Shown here: positions 50,828 through 59,569 of the stretch, in pieces
Layout: the number at the start of each line of letters is the position of its first letter
How positions within the stretch are numbered: position 1 is the stretch's first letter
The notes under the pieces: model-generated
The model's input: only the letters and a program-made list of their open reading frames with translations
Database searches by the model: none
What the model was told of the DNA's origin: nothing
Origin: Novosphingobium sp. Rr 2-17
Lineage (GTDB): Bacteria; Pseudomonadota; Alphaproteobacteria; Sphingomonadales; Sphingomonadaceae
Reading direction: 5' to 3'
NCBI RefSeq assembly: GCF_000272475.1
Contig: NZ_AKFJ01000118.1
Location: 108,447 to 172,446 of the forward strand
Length of the DNA stretch: 64,000 nt
Translations under genes and position numbers: made by a program

Positions 50828-52003
50828 ATGGCCTTCAAGCATGGAATCACCGTTACCGAGGTCAGCGCCGGCAGCCGCACGCTGACGGCTGTCTCCACCG
50901 CCGTCATCGGCCTGGTTGCCACCGGGGATGATGCCGATGCCGCCAGCTTCCCGCTGGATAAGCCGGTGCTGATCTCGGACATCGAAACCGCGATCGGCAA
51001 GGCCGGCGTCACCGGCACGCTCGCCAAATCGCTGCGCGCCATCGCCGACCACACCCGCCCGGTCCTGGTGGTCGTGCGCGTGGGCGAAGGCGCGGACGAC
51101 GCCGCCACGGCCAGCAACGTCATCGGCACCACCACTGCCGAAGGGCAAAAGACCGGAATGCAGGCCCTGCTCGATGCCAAGGCTCTGCTCGGCGTGAAGC
51201 CCAAGATCCTCGGCGCACCCGGCATCGAAACCCAGGCCGTCACTGCCGCGATGCTCGTGATCGCGCAGAAGCTGCGTGCCTTCGTCTATGCCCGTGCGGT
51301 CGGCACCACGCTGGAAGCACGTCGGCTCTATCGCGCCAATTTCTCGGGCCGCGAACTGATGCTGCTAACCCCGGATCTGCTGGCTTGGGACACGACGTTG
51401 TCGGCCAATGCCGAAAGCTACGCCGTTGCCCGCGCCATGGGCCTGCGCGCCCTGATCGACGAGGAGACCGGCCCGCATAAGACGCTTTCGAACGTCGCCA
51501 TCAAGGGCGTCGTCGGCGTCACCGAACCCTTGCGTTGGGACATTGAGGATCAGACCACCGAGGCCGCGCTCCTCAATGCCAAAGAAATCACCGCGGTCGT
51601 TCGCACCGATGATGGTTTTCGCTTCTGGGGCAACCGCACCACCGCAGAGGCGAACAGCGACTTCGTCTTCGAAAGCACCGTGCGCGTTGCGCAGTTGCTC
51701 ACCGAAACCATCGTCCAGGGCATGCAGTGGGCCATCGATAAGCCGCTGACCCCGGCACTGGCCAAAGACATCATCGAGACCATCAACGGCTTCTTCCGCC
51801 AGTTGAAAGCGTCCGGCGTGATCCTCGGCGCCAACGCCTGGTACGAAGAGGCCAACAACGACACCGCCAGCCTCAAGGCCGGCAAGCTGCGCATCGACTA
51901 CGATTACACCGTGCCGCCGCCGCTCGAAGACTTGGGCTTCAACCAGCGCATTACGGACAGCTACTTCGCGGACTTCGCGAGCCAGCTCGCCGAAGCGGCC
52001 TGA
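50828..52003 (+). CDS. FI: Tail sheath protein FI (P2-like)
   Basis: A 391-residue contractile sheath subunit. HGITVTEVSAGSRTLTAVST, PVLISDIETAIGKAGVTGTL and FRFWGNRTT are typical, and the C-terminal arm DYDYTVPPPLEDLGFNQRIT is conserved. AAGGA precedes the ATG. Confidence 0.95.
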   Translation: MAFKHGITVTEVSAGSRTLTAVSTAVIGLVATGDDADAASFPLDKPVLISDIETAIGKAGVTGTLAKSLRAIADHTRPVLVVVRVGEGADDAATASNVIGTTTAEGQKTGMQALLDAKALLGVKPKILGAPGIETQAVTAAMLVIAQKLRAFVYARAVGTTLEARRLYRANFSGRELMLLTPDLLAWDTTLSANAESYAVARAMGLRALIDEETGPHKTLSNVAIKGVVGVTEPLRWDIEDQTTEAALLNAKEITAVVRTDDGFRFWGNRTTAEANSDFVFESTVRVAQLLTETIVQGMQWAIDKPLTPALAKDIIETINGFFRQLKASGVILGANAWYEEANNDTASLKAGKLRIDYDYTVPPPLEDLGFNQRITDSYFADFASQLAEAA

Positions 52004-52046
52004 CCGGCGCGCTCCCCCACCACTTCACCGAACATAGGAGCCCGCC

Positions 52047-52559
52047 ATGGGAATGCTTCGCACCCTTAAAGACATGATGATGTTCAACGAAGGCCTGGCC
52101 TACCGGGGGGAGGCCAAGTCCGTTTCGCTGCCCACGCTCTCGCGCAAGATGGAAGGCACTCGGGCTGCCGGCATGAGCGGCGAACTGCAGATGGACATGG
52201 GAATGGAAGCTATGGAGCTTTCGTTCACTTGCACCGGCCCCATGCGCCAGGTTCTGCGCCAGTGGGGCACGACCACCGTGGACGGCATCTACATCCGCTT
52301 CGCCGGCAACTACCAGTCCGACGATACCGCCGAAATAGACACCGTCGAAGTGATCGTGCGCGGTCGCTTCAAGGAGATCGAGATGGGCGATCAGGAAGTC
52401 GGCGAAGCCAGCGAGTTCAAGACCACCATGGCGGTGGCCTACTTCAAGCTGGTCTGGAACGGTCGCACCGAGATCGAGATCGATCCGCTCAACATGATCG
52501 AAATCGTCGATGGCGTCGATCTGCTGGCCGAACGCCGCAACGCCCTCGGCCTCTTCTGA
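52047..52559 (+). CDS. FII: Tail tube protein FII (P2-like)
   Basis: A 170-residue inner-tube subunit. LPTLSRKMEGTRAAGMSGEL, VRGRFKEIEMGD and FKTTMAVAYFKLVWNGR are FII hallmarks. TAGGAG precedes the ATG. It sits 43 bases after FI in the same transcript. Confidence 0.95.
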   Translation: MGMLRTLKDMMMFNEGLAYRGEAKSVSLPTLSRKMEGTRAAGMSGELQMDMGMEAMELSFTCTGPMRQVLRQWGTTTVDGIYIRFAGNYQSDDTAEIDTVEVIVRGRFKEIEMGDQEVGEASEFKTTMAVAYFKLVWNGRTEIEIDPLNMIEIVDGVDLLAERRNALGLF

Positions 52560-52620
52560 TCCCTCTGGCCCGGCTTCGCGCCGGGCCGCCCCTTCCCATT
52601 CCTGAAATTCGGAGAACACC

Positions 52621-52935
52621 GTGTCTGAAGCCAACACCCCCGCACTGCGGACCGTCACCCTCGATTACCCCATCACCCGTGGCGAACAGACCATCACCGT
52701 CGTCCAAGTGCGCAAGCCGGCATCCGGCGAATTGCGCGATCTCTCGATGTCGGCACTCCTCAACCTCGATTACAACGCGCTGGAAAAGCTCCTTCCGCGC
52801 ATCACGATGCCGCTGCTGTCGAAGAACGACATCTCCACGCTGCTCGACCCCGCCGATCTGACCCAGATGGCGACCGAGGTCATGGATTTTTTGCTGCCGA
52901 AGGGCGCGAAGGCGGCGCTCTCCCCCAACGCGTAG
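52621..52935 (+). CDS. E: Tail assembly protein E (P2-like)
   Basis: A 104-residue tail assembly chaperone with a GTG start after CGGAG. VTLDYPITRGEQTITVVQVR and ELRDLSMSALLNLDYNALEK are typical. The slippery site near its end allows a -1 shift into E', giving an E+E' fusion. Confidence 0.88.
   Translation: MSEANTPALRTVTLDYPITRGEQTITVVQVRKPASGELRDLSMSALLNLDYNALEKLLPRITMPLLSKNDISTLLDPADLTQMATEVMDFLLPKGAKAALSPNA
52887..52893 (+). promoter_or_regulatory. Programmed -1 frameshift site in gene E
   Basis: TTTTTTG read as T TTT TTG in the E frame. Slipping back by one continues without stops through 52893 into the E' frame. The resulting fusion has about 153 residues. P2 uses the same heptamer at the same place. 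Confidence 0.75.
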
Positions 52936-52943
52936 AAGACGCG

Positions 52944-53084
52944 ATGGCGGACGTGGCGGTGGTCTTTCACTGGCCGCCCGCCGCCATGGAGGGAATGTCC
53001 CTTGCCGAATTGATGGGCTGGCGTGAGCGCGCGGCGAAGCGCTCGCATTCCCCCGACGCCAATGGAAATCGCGGGAACCGCTGA
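52944..53084 (+). CDS. Tail assembly protein E' (GpE family)
   Basis: A 46-residue frame starting MADVAVVFHWPPAAMEGMSL and containing AELMGWRERAAKR, the GpE family pattern. In P2 it is made only as the C-terminal part of the E+E' frameshift product; the ATG here may or may not be used. It shares a base with the T start. Confidence 0.82.
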   Translation: MADVAVVFHWPPAAMEGMSLAELMGWRERAAKRSHSPDANGNRGNR

Positions 53085-55549
53085 TGTCTGACAGGAACCT
53101 TAGAATTCGCGTGCTCATGGAGGGCGCCGATCGCCTCACCCGGCCGATGCGCGATGCCGCCGCAGGTTCCACGCGCCTGGCGCAAAGCCTTCGCGCCACC
53201 CGTGACCAATTGAAGGGACTGCAGCGCGCCCAAGCGGACATCGGGCAGTTCCGCGAACTGCGCAGCGGAACCCGCGATCTCGAACGCCGGATGGCCGAAG
53301 CCCAGGCGCGTACCACGCAGTTGGGCCGCGCCATCGCCCAAACCAACAATCCCACCAAGGCGATGCGCCGGGAATTCGAACAGGCCCGCCGCGAATCGGA
53401 ACGCCTGAACAACGAGCATCGCCAGCAGTCCACGCGCCTTCAGGAACTGCGCGGGCGCTTGTCGGCTGCCGGCGTGTCCACGCGCGACCTGGTTGCCGGC
53501 GAACGCCGCCTGCGCGATCAGATCCGCCAGACCTCGGAAAGCCTGCGCGAACAGGACCGCCGCCTGCAGGAAGTGACCGAGCGGTCACGCCGCTTCGCCG
53601 ATGCCCGCAGCCGCTTCTCGAGCGTCCAGAGCACCGCGACTGGCCTTGCCGCTGGCGGAGCGGCGGCGATCGGCACCGGCATCACCATCGCCCGACCGCT
53701 GGAAGGCGCCGCCGAAGAGGCGATGCAGTTCGAATCATCGATGACGGACATCAACCAGAAGGTCGCGCAGGCGCGCGATGCTGGTCGTTCGATGGGGCTC
53801 GAAATGCGCAAGGCGGCGCTGACGGTCAACCAGATGCCGGCGGATCTGCAGAAGGGCGTCGATACCCTGACCGGCTTCGGCCTGGGCGCGCGCGACGCCG
53901 TCAACATGATGACGCCGATCGGTCGCGCCGCCACCGCCTACAAGGCGGAGATTGATGATCTCGGCAAGGCCACGTTCGCCGCGCATGATAACCTGAAGGT
54001 CGGCATCGATCAGACCGGCAAGTCACTCGATGTCATGGCCGCAGCCGGCAAGCGTGGCGCCTTCGAAGTCAAGGATATGGCGCAGTACTTCCCGGCGCTG
54101 ACGGCCAGCATGCAGAGCCTGGGCGGCAAAGGCGTGCCCGCTGTCGCAGACTTGGCGGCAGCGCTGCAGATTACCCGCAAGGGCGCAGGCGATGCCTCCA
54201 GCGCCGCCAACAATCTCCAGAACCTGCTGTCAAAGATCAACGCGGAAGATACCACGAAGAACTTCGCGCAATTCGGCATCGATCTGCCCAAGGCGATGAA
54301 GAAGGCCGCCGCCGAAAGCCGCAGTCCGATTGAAGAAATCGTCCGCCTGACCCAGCAAGCCACCGGCGGCGACCAGTCGAAGCTGGCCAGCCTGTTCGGG
54401 GACATGCAGGTCCAGCAAGCGCTGCGCCCGCTGATGTCGGCTTTCGCGGAATACCAATCGATCCGCAGCGAAGCGCTCGCTGCCAATGGCACCGTGAACA
54501 CCGACTTCGCTGACCGCATGAACGACACTGCGGAGAAGGTGAAACACGCCAAAATCCAAGCCAAAGACTTGGCGATCACGGTCGGCAATCAGCTATTGCC
54601 CGTCATCGCCTCTGGGTCTGAATTCGTGTCACGATGGGGCAGCAGACTGGCCGCAGTCGCGCAGCGGCACCCGCAGCTCACCCGCGCGGTGGCGGTGGGC
54701 ACGGCAGCATTCGCAGCCCTCTTCCTTGTTCTAGGTGCTGGCGCGATCGTTCTTGCCGGCATAGTGGCGCCGATCGCCGTGCTCTCCGCCGCTGCCACCG
54801 CACTTGGAATTGGTATGCTGCCTTTGATTGGCATCGTTGCCGGCGTCGTGGCGGCAGTGGCGCTCTTGGCTGCCGGGGCTTATCTCATCTATGCCAACTG
54901 GGGCGCCATCTCCGGTTGGTTTGGGGCCTTGTGGGAAACCATCAAGGCGAAGTGCAGCAATGCGCTGTCCGTCATTATCCAGGGCTTCCTCAACTTCACC
55001 CCGCTTGGCTTACTGCTGCGCGCGTTCACGCCGGCGCTTTCGTACCTGCGCTCGCTGGATTTCGCCACGATTGGCAGAAACCTGATCCAAGGCCTCATCA
55101 ACGGCGTCACTGGCATGTTGGGTGCCCTGAAATCGACGATCGTCAGCACGGCCAGTTCGGTCGCGAACTGGTTCAAGGAAAAGCTCGGCATCCACTCGCC
55201 TTCGCGCGTGTTCATGGGGCTTGGTGGCTACGTGATGGCCGGCCTCGACCAGGGCCTGGCGCAAAACGCCTCCGGGCCGCTCTCCCGGATCACCGAACTA
55301 TCGGGCCAGATGACGCGCGCCCTAGTGGCCGGCACCGGCGTCGGTGCCATCGCCGCCGCATCGCCCGCAGCCGCGCAACCGGCAGGCCCGCCCGGCGCCG
55401 GATCGGCAGGAGCCGGGAACCACTACAGCATCAGCATCAAGGTCGAAGGCGGCGCCGCAGCGCAGGACATCGCCGATGCCGTGCGCAAAGCCATCGAACA
55501 GATCGAGCGCGATAGTCGCGGGCGCGCCTTCGATGACGGCAGCGGTTAA
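53084..55549 (+). CDS. T: Tail tape measure protein T
   Basis: An 821-residue tail-length ruler. The first 180 residues are long coiled coil (AMRREFEQARRESERLNNEH). A TP901-type core follows, with EAMQFESSMTDINQKVAQAR and TFAAHDNLKVGIDQTGKSLD, and hydrophobic segments at about 535-605 (AAFAALFLVLGAGAIVLAGI). The end contains SPSRVFMGLGGYVMAGLDQG. Length compares with the P2 T of about 815 residues, giving a similar tail length. Confidence 0.94.
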   Translation: MSDRNLRIRVLMEGADRLTRPMRDAAAGSTRLAQSLRATRDQLKGLQRAQADIGQFRELRSGTRDLERRMAEAQARTTQLGRAIAQTNNPTKAMRREFEQARRESERLNNEHRQQSTRLQELRGRLSAAGVSTRDLVAGERRLRDQIRQTSESLREQDRRLQEVTERSRRFADARSRFSSVQSTATGLAAGGAAAIGTGITIARPLEGAAEEAMQFESSMTDINQKVAQARDAGRSMGLEMRKAALTVNQMPADLQKGVDTLTGFGLGARDAVNMMTPIGRAATAYKAEIDDLGKATFAAHDNLKVGIDQTGKSLDVMAAAGKRGAFEVKDMAQYFPALTASMQSLGGKGVPAVADLAAALQITRKGAGDASSAANNLQNLLSKINAEDTTKNFAQFGIDLPKAMKKAAAESRSPIEEIVRLTQQATGGDQSKLASLFGDMQVQQALRPLMSAFAEYQSIRSEALAANGTVNTDFADRMNDTAEKVKHAKIQAKDLAITVGNQLLPVIASGSEFVSRWGSRLAAVAQRHPQLTRAVAVGTAAFAALFLVLGAGAIVLAGIVAPIAVLSAAATALGIGMLPLIGIVAGVVAAVALLAAGAYLIYANWGAISGWFGALWETIKAKCSNALSVIIQGFLNFTPLGLLLRAFTPALSYLRSLDFATIGRNLIQGLINGVTGMLGALKSTIVSTASSVANWFKEKLGIHSPSRVFMGLGGYVMAGLDQGLAQNASGPLSRITELSGQMTRALVAGTGVGAIAAASPAAAQPAGPPGAGSAGAGNHYSISIKVEGGAAAQDIADAVRKAIEQIERDSRGRAFDDGSG

Positions 55550-55560
55550 GAGGAAACGTC

Positions 55561-55974
55561 ATGCACCTGATGGCTCTTGGCATGTACCTCTTCGAAATGG
55601 GCACGCTGCCCTTCGAAGACATGCAACGCAAAACCGATTGGCAGCATGCCCGCTCGGCCCGCGTCGGCGCGCGCGATGCCACCCAGTTCACCGGCCCCGG
55701 CAACGAAACCATCAGCCTGTCGGGCGCCGTCTACACCGAACTCACCGATGGCCGCGTCTCGCTGGACGATCTGCGCGCCATGGCGGACGAGGGCAACGCC
55801 TGGCCGTTGGTCGGCGGTGCCGGCGATGTCTATGGCAGCTTCGTCATCACCGCGATCGACGAACGCCACGCCTACCTGATGTCGGACGGCACCCCGCGCC
55901 GGATCGACTTCGGCGTGGATCTCCTGCGCGTCGATGATGATGCGGCGGCCAACAACACGGCCACGTCCGCATGA
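55561..55974 (+). CDS. U: Tail protein U (P2 gpU-like)
   Basis: A 137-residue protein. MALGMYLFEMGTLPFEDMQR, DWQHARSARVGARDATQFTG and VYTELTDGRVSLDDLR are family hallmarks. A strong AGAGGAAA precedes the ATG, and the stop overlaps D. Confidence 0.93.
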   Translation: MHLMALGMYLFEMGTLPFEDMQRKTDWQHARSARVGARDATQFTGPGNETISLSGAVYTELTDGRVSLDDLRAMADEGNAWPLVGGAGDVYGSFVITAIDERHAYLMSDGTPRRIDFGVDLLRVDDDAAANNTATSA

Positions 55975-56981
55975 CGGGTACGGCCAGCAACGTCGCGGAC
56001 TGGCGCATTACCCTGGACGGCGCCGATCTCACCGATCGCCTGCGCCCGATCCTGATCTCGCTATCCCTGTCCGAAAAGCGCGGCGACGAGGCTGATCAGT
56101 TGGACATCGTCCTCGACGATACCAGCGGACGCCTTGCCATCCCGCCCGAGGGCGCGGTGCTGCGCTTGCAACTAGGCTGGCTGCGGGGCCGCGACGTCAC
56201 CGTTGGCTTGATCGACAAAGGCAGCTTCAAGGTGGACGATGTTGCCCACGCCGGGCCGCCCGATCGCATTACCATCAAGGCCCGCGCGGCAGACTTCACG
56301 TCCCAGATCCGCAACCGCCGCGCCCATAGCTGGAAGAACACCACGCTTGGCACCGTGCTGACCGACGTTGCAGGCCGCAATAGCCTCACGCCCCGCATCG
56401 CGCCCGCGCTGGCGTCGATCGCGCTACCCACCATCAGCCAGAGCCGCGAAAGCGATATCGCGTTCCTGCGCCGCTTGGGGCGGGAAAACGATGCCGTCGC
56501 CACCATCAAGGACAAGCACCTGATCTTCGCGCCCAAGGGGGCCGGCCAAACCAGCAGCGGCCAGGCGCTACCAACCCTCACCATCACCCGCCGCGATGGC
56601 GACGGCCACAACTGGCAGCGCCAGAAACGCGATGGTCAGGAAGGCGTGTCCGCCACTTGGCATGACAAGAAGGCCGCGAAGAAGCAGACCGTCACCGTGG
56701 GCAAGGCCGATGGCGCGAAAAAGCTGCGCAAGATCCATCCAGACGAAGCATCGGCCAAACGCGCCGCCCTGGCCGAGCGCGACCGCATCAAACGCGCGCC
56801 GGCCACCTTAGACATGAAGCTCGCCTTGGGCCGCGCTGACGTGATCCCCGAGGCGCGCGTAACCGTCACGGGCTTCAAGCCTGAGATCGATGGCACCACC
56901 TGGCTGATTGCAGAGGTCACCCACCGGCTCGATAAGTCGGGCGGCTTCGGCACGGATATTAAAATGGAAACTGCGCCGTAA
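55971..56981 (+). CDS. D: Late control/tail hub protein D (P2 gpD-like)
   Basis: A 336-residue tail hub/baseplate protein. LDQLDIVLDDTSGRLAIPPE, SQIRNRRAHSWKNTTLGTVL, SRESDIAFLRRLGREND and a C-terminal VTGFKPEIDGTTWLIAEVTH are typical. It closes the late operon. Its last 171 bases have a decayed partner at 57614-57783. Confidence 0.94.
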   Translation: MTGTASNVADWRITLDGADLTDRLRPILISLSLSEKRGDEADQLDIVLDDTSGRLAIPPEGAVLRLQLGWLRGRDVTVGLIDKGSFKVDDVAHAGPPDRITIKARAADFTSQIRNRRAHSWKNTTLGTVLTDVAGRNSLTPRIAPALASIALPTISQSRESDIAFLRRLGRENDAVATIKDKHLIFAPKGAGQTSSGQALPTLTITRRDGDGHNWQRQKRDGQEGVSATWHDKKAAKKQTVTVGKADGAKKLRKIHPDEASAKRAALAERDRIKRAPATLDMKLALGRADVIPEARVTVTGFKPEIDGTTWLIAEVTHRLDKSGGFGTDIKMETAP

Positions 56982-57050
56982 ACCGGATCATGGTTTTAGG
57001 TAAGCGGTCAACATAAGTGACCGAATTTCCGATCACCCCCTACTATACCT

Positions 57051-57067
57051 TCGTAGATTGACTACGA
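57051..57067. repeat. Short inverted repeat after gene D
   Basis: TCGTAG-attga-CTACGA, with a second dyad GGTCA/TGACC at 57007-57023. They lie in the gap between D and the small cargo gene and may end the late transcript or control the cargo gene. Confidence 0.4.
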
Positions 57068-57118
57068 GACCAAAAATTGCAATCCTAACCGCAACATTGA
57101 GCGTATTCGGAGGCTGAG

Positions 57119-57487
57119 ATGGTTGCTGATACTGCTGAAGAGTACTTTGATCTAGTGCTTGATCCGTCTTCTAACATCGTAAAAACAAAGGCAGAACTTT
57201 CGGCTGCTTTAGATGACTTTGACGCTCCTAGCGGGGTGAAGTCCACCTTCGTAGAAACCGCGCGAATCGGCCCAAAAGGCGGCGTCGTCCACTTCGAATA
57301 TCACGACCTTTGGCAGGTTCTTGGCGAAGATAATTTTTTCCTGTTTCTTGAGCGCCTCGGGATGTCGAGGAAGATGTTCGCTATCTTTGAAAACACTAAT
57401 TGCAGTCCACATCCAATTGGCCAGTACGGCAGATGTGAAGGCAAGAGCTGGACATCATGCATTAGCGGACCTAACGGGTGTGCTTGA
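57119..57487 (+). CDS. Cys-rich cargo protein after D, unknown
   Basis: A 122-residue protein, acidic at the N-terminus (MVADTAEEYFDLVLDPSSNI) and Cys-rich at the C-terminus (NCSPHPIGQYGRC, then CISGPNGCA). CGGAGG precedes the ATG. The composition is AT-richer than gene D. It is bounded by intact D and by a decayed copy of the D end, so it is a recombinational insert. No family recognised; a lysogenic conversion or exclusion role is possible. Confidence 0.6.
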   Translation: MVADTAEEYFDLVLDPSSNIVKTKAELSAALDDFDAPSGVKSTFVETARIGPKGGVVHFEYHDLWQVLGEDNFFLFLERLGMSRKMFAIFENTNCSPHPIGQYGRCEGKSWTSCISGPNGCA

Positions 57488-57613
57488 ATCTCTTTGCGGC
57501 GATCGTAAGCGCCAAGGCATATGCCAGCTTAGCAGTGTTGCCACCGGGCCACTTCCCTTGCTGGCCTAGATCTCGGCAACCCGCCCCGTTTCACCTCAGA
57601 AGCGGCTGCCTTC

Positions 57614-57783
57614 GAAATGAAGCTGCCCCCCGCCGCGCCGACGTGCCCCCCCAGGCGCACGTGATGGTCACCGGCTTCAAGACCGAGATTGATGGCACCA
57701 CCTAGTAAGTTTCAGACGTAATGCACCAACTCGATATGAGCGATCGAATTCAGGGCGGATTTCGAGATGGAGACAGCGGGTAG
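57614..57783 (+). pseudogene. Decayed duplicate of the 3' end of gene D
   Basis: Aligns colinearly with the last 171 bases of D (56811-56981), starting GAAATGAAGCT for GACATGAAGCT and sharing GGCTTCAAG and GATGGCACCACCT. The Trp codon of TTW is TAG here (57703), and further substitutions follow to the stop. It is a scar of a second phage D gene, left of the defence-like operon. Confidence 0.72.
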
Positions 57784-57792
57784 GTAGTAGCC

Positions 57793-58854
57793 TCAATGGA
57801 TCTGCGCGTTAACATGCTCGACCAAGATTTCGCCAATCACTTTGCCCAGCGTTACCGGCACTGCATTGCCGATCAATCGACCCAAAGTTGCGAAGCTAAC
57901 CCGTTCATCATCTGGAAGGAAAGAGTAACCTCTCGGGAAGCCTTGAAGCATAGCCGCTTCCCTAAGGCTAATTGCCCGATTTTGCTCCGGATGGCCGAAG
58001 CGGCCATTGCCGTAACCAAAGCACTGAGTTGTGATGGTAGGCGATGGCTCATCCCAAGCCATCCGTCCATACACCGATGGATACGTCGCTCCGCTATCTC
58101 GGACATGACACGCAGCTTTAAGGCTATCAGGCCAATCACGCCATGTTCCACCTGGCACTGACGCAAGTATTCGCTTCATGTTCATTTCGCTAAGAGTGCT
58201 GGCCCGATGCAGACGATCTTTCGGATCAGTCTGTCCAGCTTCCAGCCGAGGCAAATTGCCAATCTCTTCACGGACAGACTTCTGTTTGCGATCGAATTGA
58301 GGCAGATTAATTTCACCAAGTTTTGAAGCTATAAGTACAAGCCGCTTGCGAGTTTGAGGCAGCCCTATCATGCGGCATTCCACTACCTGCGCGTCAACGG
58401 AGTATCCCTTCAAGCTGGCCAATAGCTCTTGGTACACAGGCGCTCGCAAAAGCGGTGGTACATTTTCCATAGTGACGAGATCTGGTTGAACTTCTCTAAT
58501 CAGTTCACCGAAACGCTCAACGAGCTTCCAATCATCCTTGCCGCCTCGATCAACGCGACCCTGCCCTGCACGTTTTGCCTTTTGCGAATATGTCGAAAAA
58601 GGTTGGCATGGTGCGCAGCCGGCCAAGAGTGACACGGTTCCGGGCACAAAACTTTGGGAGATGGTCTCAGCCGAAAGCGCGGACACATCAGCCTGAAGGA
58701 ACTTCGCATCGTTGTTTTTCTCAAACGGATGCCGGGAGGCCGGATCGATATCCACCCCCAAACGAACATCAATTTTCGCCAGCGATAGACCGTGTGTCAG
58801 CCCACCGACGCCGCAAAACAGGTCTACCGCAGAAATCTTAGAAAAATCAGTCAT
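57793..58854 (-). CDS. DNA (cytosine-5) methyltransferase
   Basis: A 353-residue C5-cytosine methylase. Motif I is VDLFCGVGGLT (10-20), the catalytic Cys83 is in GCAPCQPFS, motif VI is MENVPP, motif VIII is QTRKRLVLI and motif X is LIGNAVPV. Third gene of an operon with DUF262 and HEPN proteins, its ATG following the HEPN stop by one base. It may mark self DNA for the neighbours. The target site cannot be read from sequence. AT-rich relative to the phage. Confidence 0.9.
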   Translation of the reverse strand: MTDFSKISAVDLFCGVGGLTHGLSLAKIDVRLGVDIDPASRHPFEKNNDAKFLQADVSALSAETISQSFVPGTVSLLAGCAPCQPFSTYSQKAKRAGQGRVDRGGKDDWKLVERFGELIREVQPDLVTMENVPPLLRAPVYQELLASLKGYSVDAQVVECRMIGLPQTRKRLVLIASKLGEINLPQFDRKQKSVREEIGNLPRLEAGQTDPKDRLHRASTLSEMNMKRILASVPGGTWRDWPDSLKAACHVRDSGATYPSVYGRMAWDEPSPTITTQCFGYGNGRFGHPEQNRAISLREAAMLQGFPRGYSFLPDDERVSFATLGRLIGNAVPVTLGKVIGEILVEHVNAQIH

Positions 58855-58855
58855 A

Positions 58856-59569
58856 TCACAGTGCAACTAAATGCAACTCATTCTCAACATGGTTATGAAA
58901 AGCGTCTGCCACATAGCCCATATAGTCCAAAACCACATCAGCAAGCTGGCGGATGTCAACAAGCATCATATCACTCGCCCCCTCCTCGAACGAGCGAGAG
59001 CCATGGGCAATCGCATTTCGACGAATGGCAAGAGCCTGCAAGGGCGTCTTGTCCCCATACCGAGCATTTTTTGCAATCCGTCGCAGCAAATCTGCGGGGA
59101 GATTCAGATTAACACTCATGCGCTTTGCAAAAATGCCAATCCTTTTGTCGTCCCATGTTCCTGAGGGCTTCTTGAGCGCGGATGGCCCCGGAATATGTGC
59201 CGCAAGCAACTGTGATGATGAGTGGTGTATAGATCTGAGCCGTCCATCCTCGCTGCTATCCGCCAGGCTGCCGATGGCGGATGCACGAAGCCATTCTCGC
59301 AATGAATCAGCCGTCCATCGCCTAGGATCAGCAGCAACTAGAGAGGCGGCTAAAAATTCCATAGCCTTACTCATGATTGACTCTTCAATATTGTACAGAT
59401 GAACGAGCAATCCAGATTTTATTGTATTTATATGTCTTGTCGATAATACTACCGCGCCAACCGCACCATCAGAACCCAACATCATCCTTTGTTCTAATGC
59501 TGTCGCCAAATGGTAGTGAGCGTCAAATTCAACTTGCCGCTCATCCAGTGCTTCACGTAAAATCGTCAT
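58856..59569 (-). CDS. HEPN-type RNase-like protein (MAE_28990/MAE_18760-like)
   Basis: A 237-residue all-helical protein with a C-terminal HEPN motif Arg184-x4-His189 in RRNAIAHGSR, the RNase active-site pattern of the HEPN superfamily. The overall organisation (RMMLGSDGAVGAVVLSTRH, then IEESIMSKAMEFLAAS) resembles the MAE_28990/MAE_18760 group, which is found beside DUF262 and restriction-modification genes. It overlaps the DUF262 gene by four bases and is followed at once by the methylase. Probably an RNA-cutting effector that stops growth on infection; inference. Confidence 0.72.
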   Translation of the reverse strand: MTILREALDERQVEFDAHYHLATALEQRMMLGSDGAVGAVVLSTRHINTIKSGLLVHLYNIEESIMSKAMEFLAASLVAADPRRWTADSLREWLRASAIGSLADSSEDGRLRSIHHSSSQLLAAHIPGPSALKKPSGTWDDKRIGIFAKRMSVNLNLPADLLRRIAKNARYGDKTPLQALAIRRNAIAHGSRSFEEGASDMMLVDIRQLADVVLDYMGYVADAFHNHVENELHLVAL

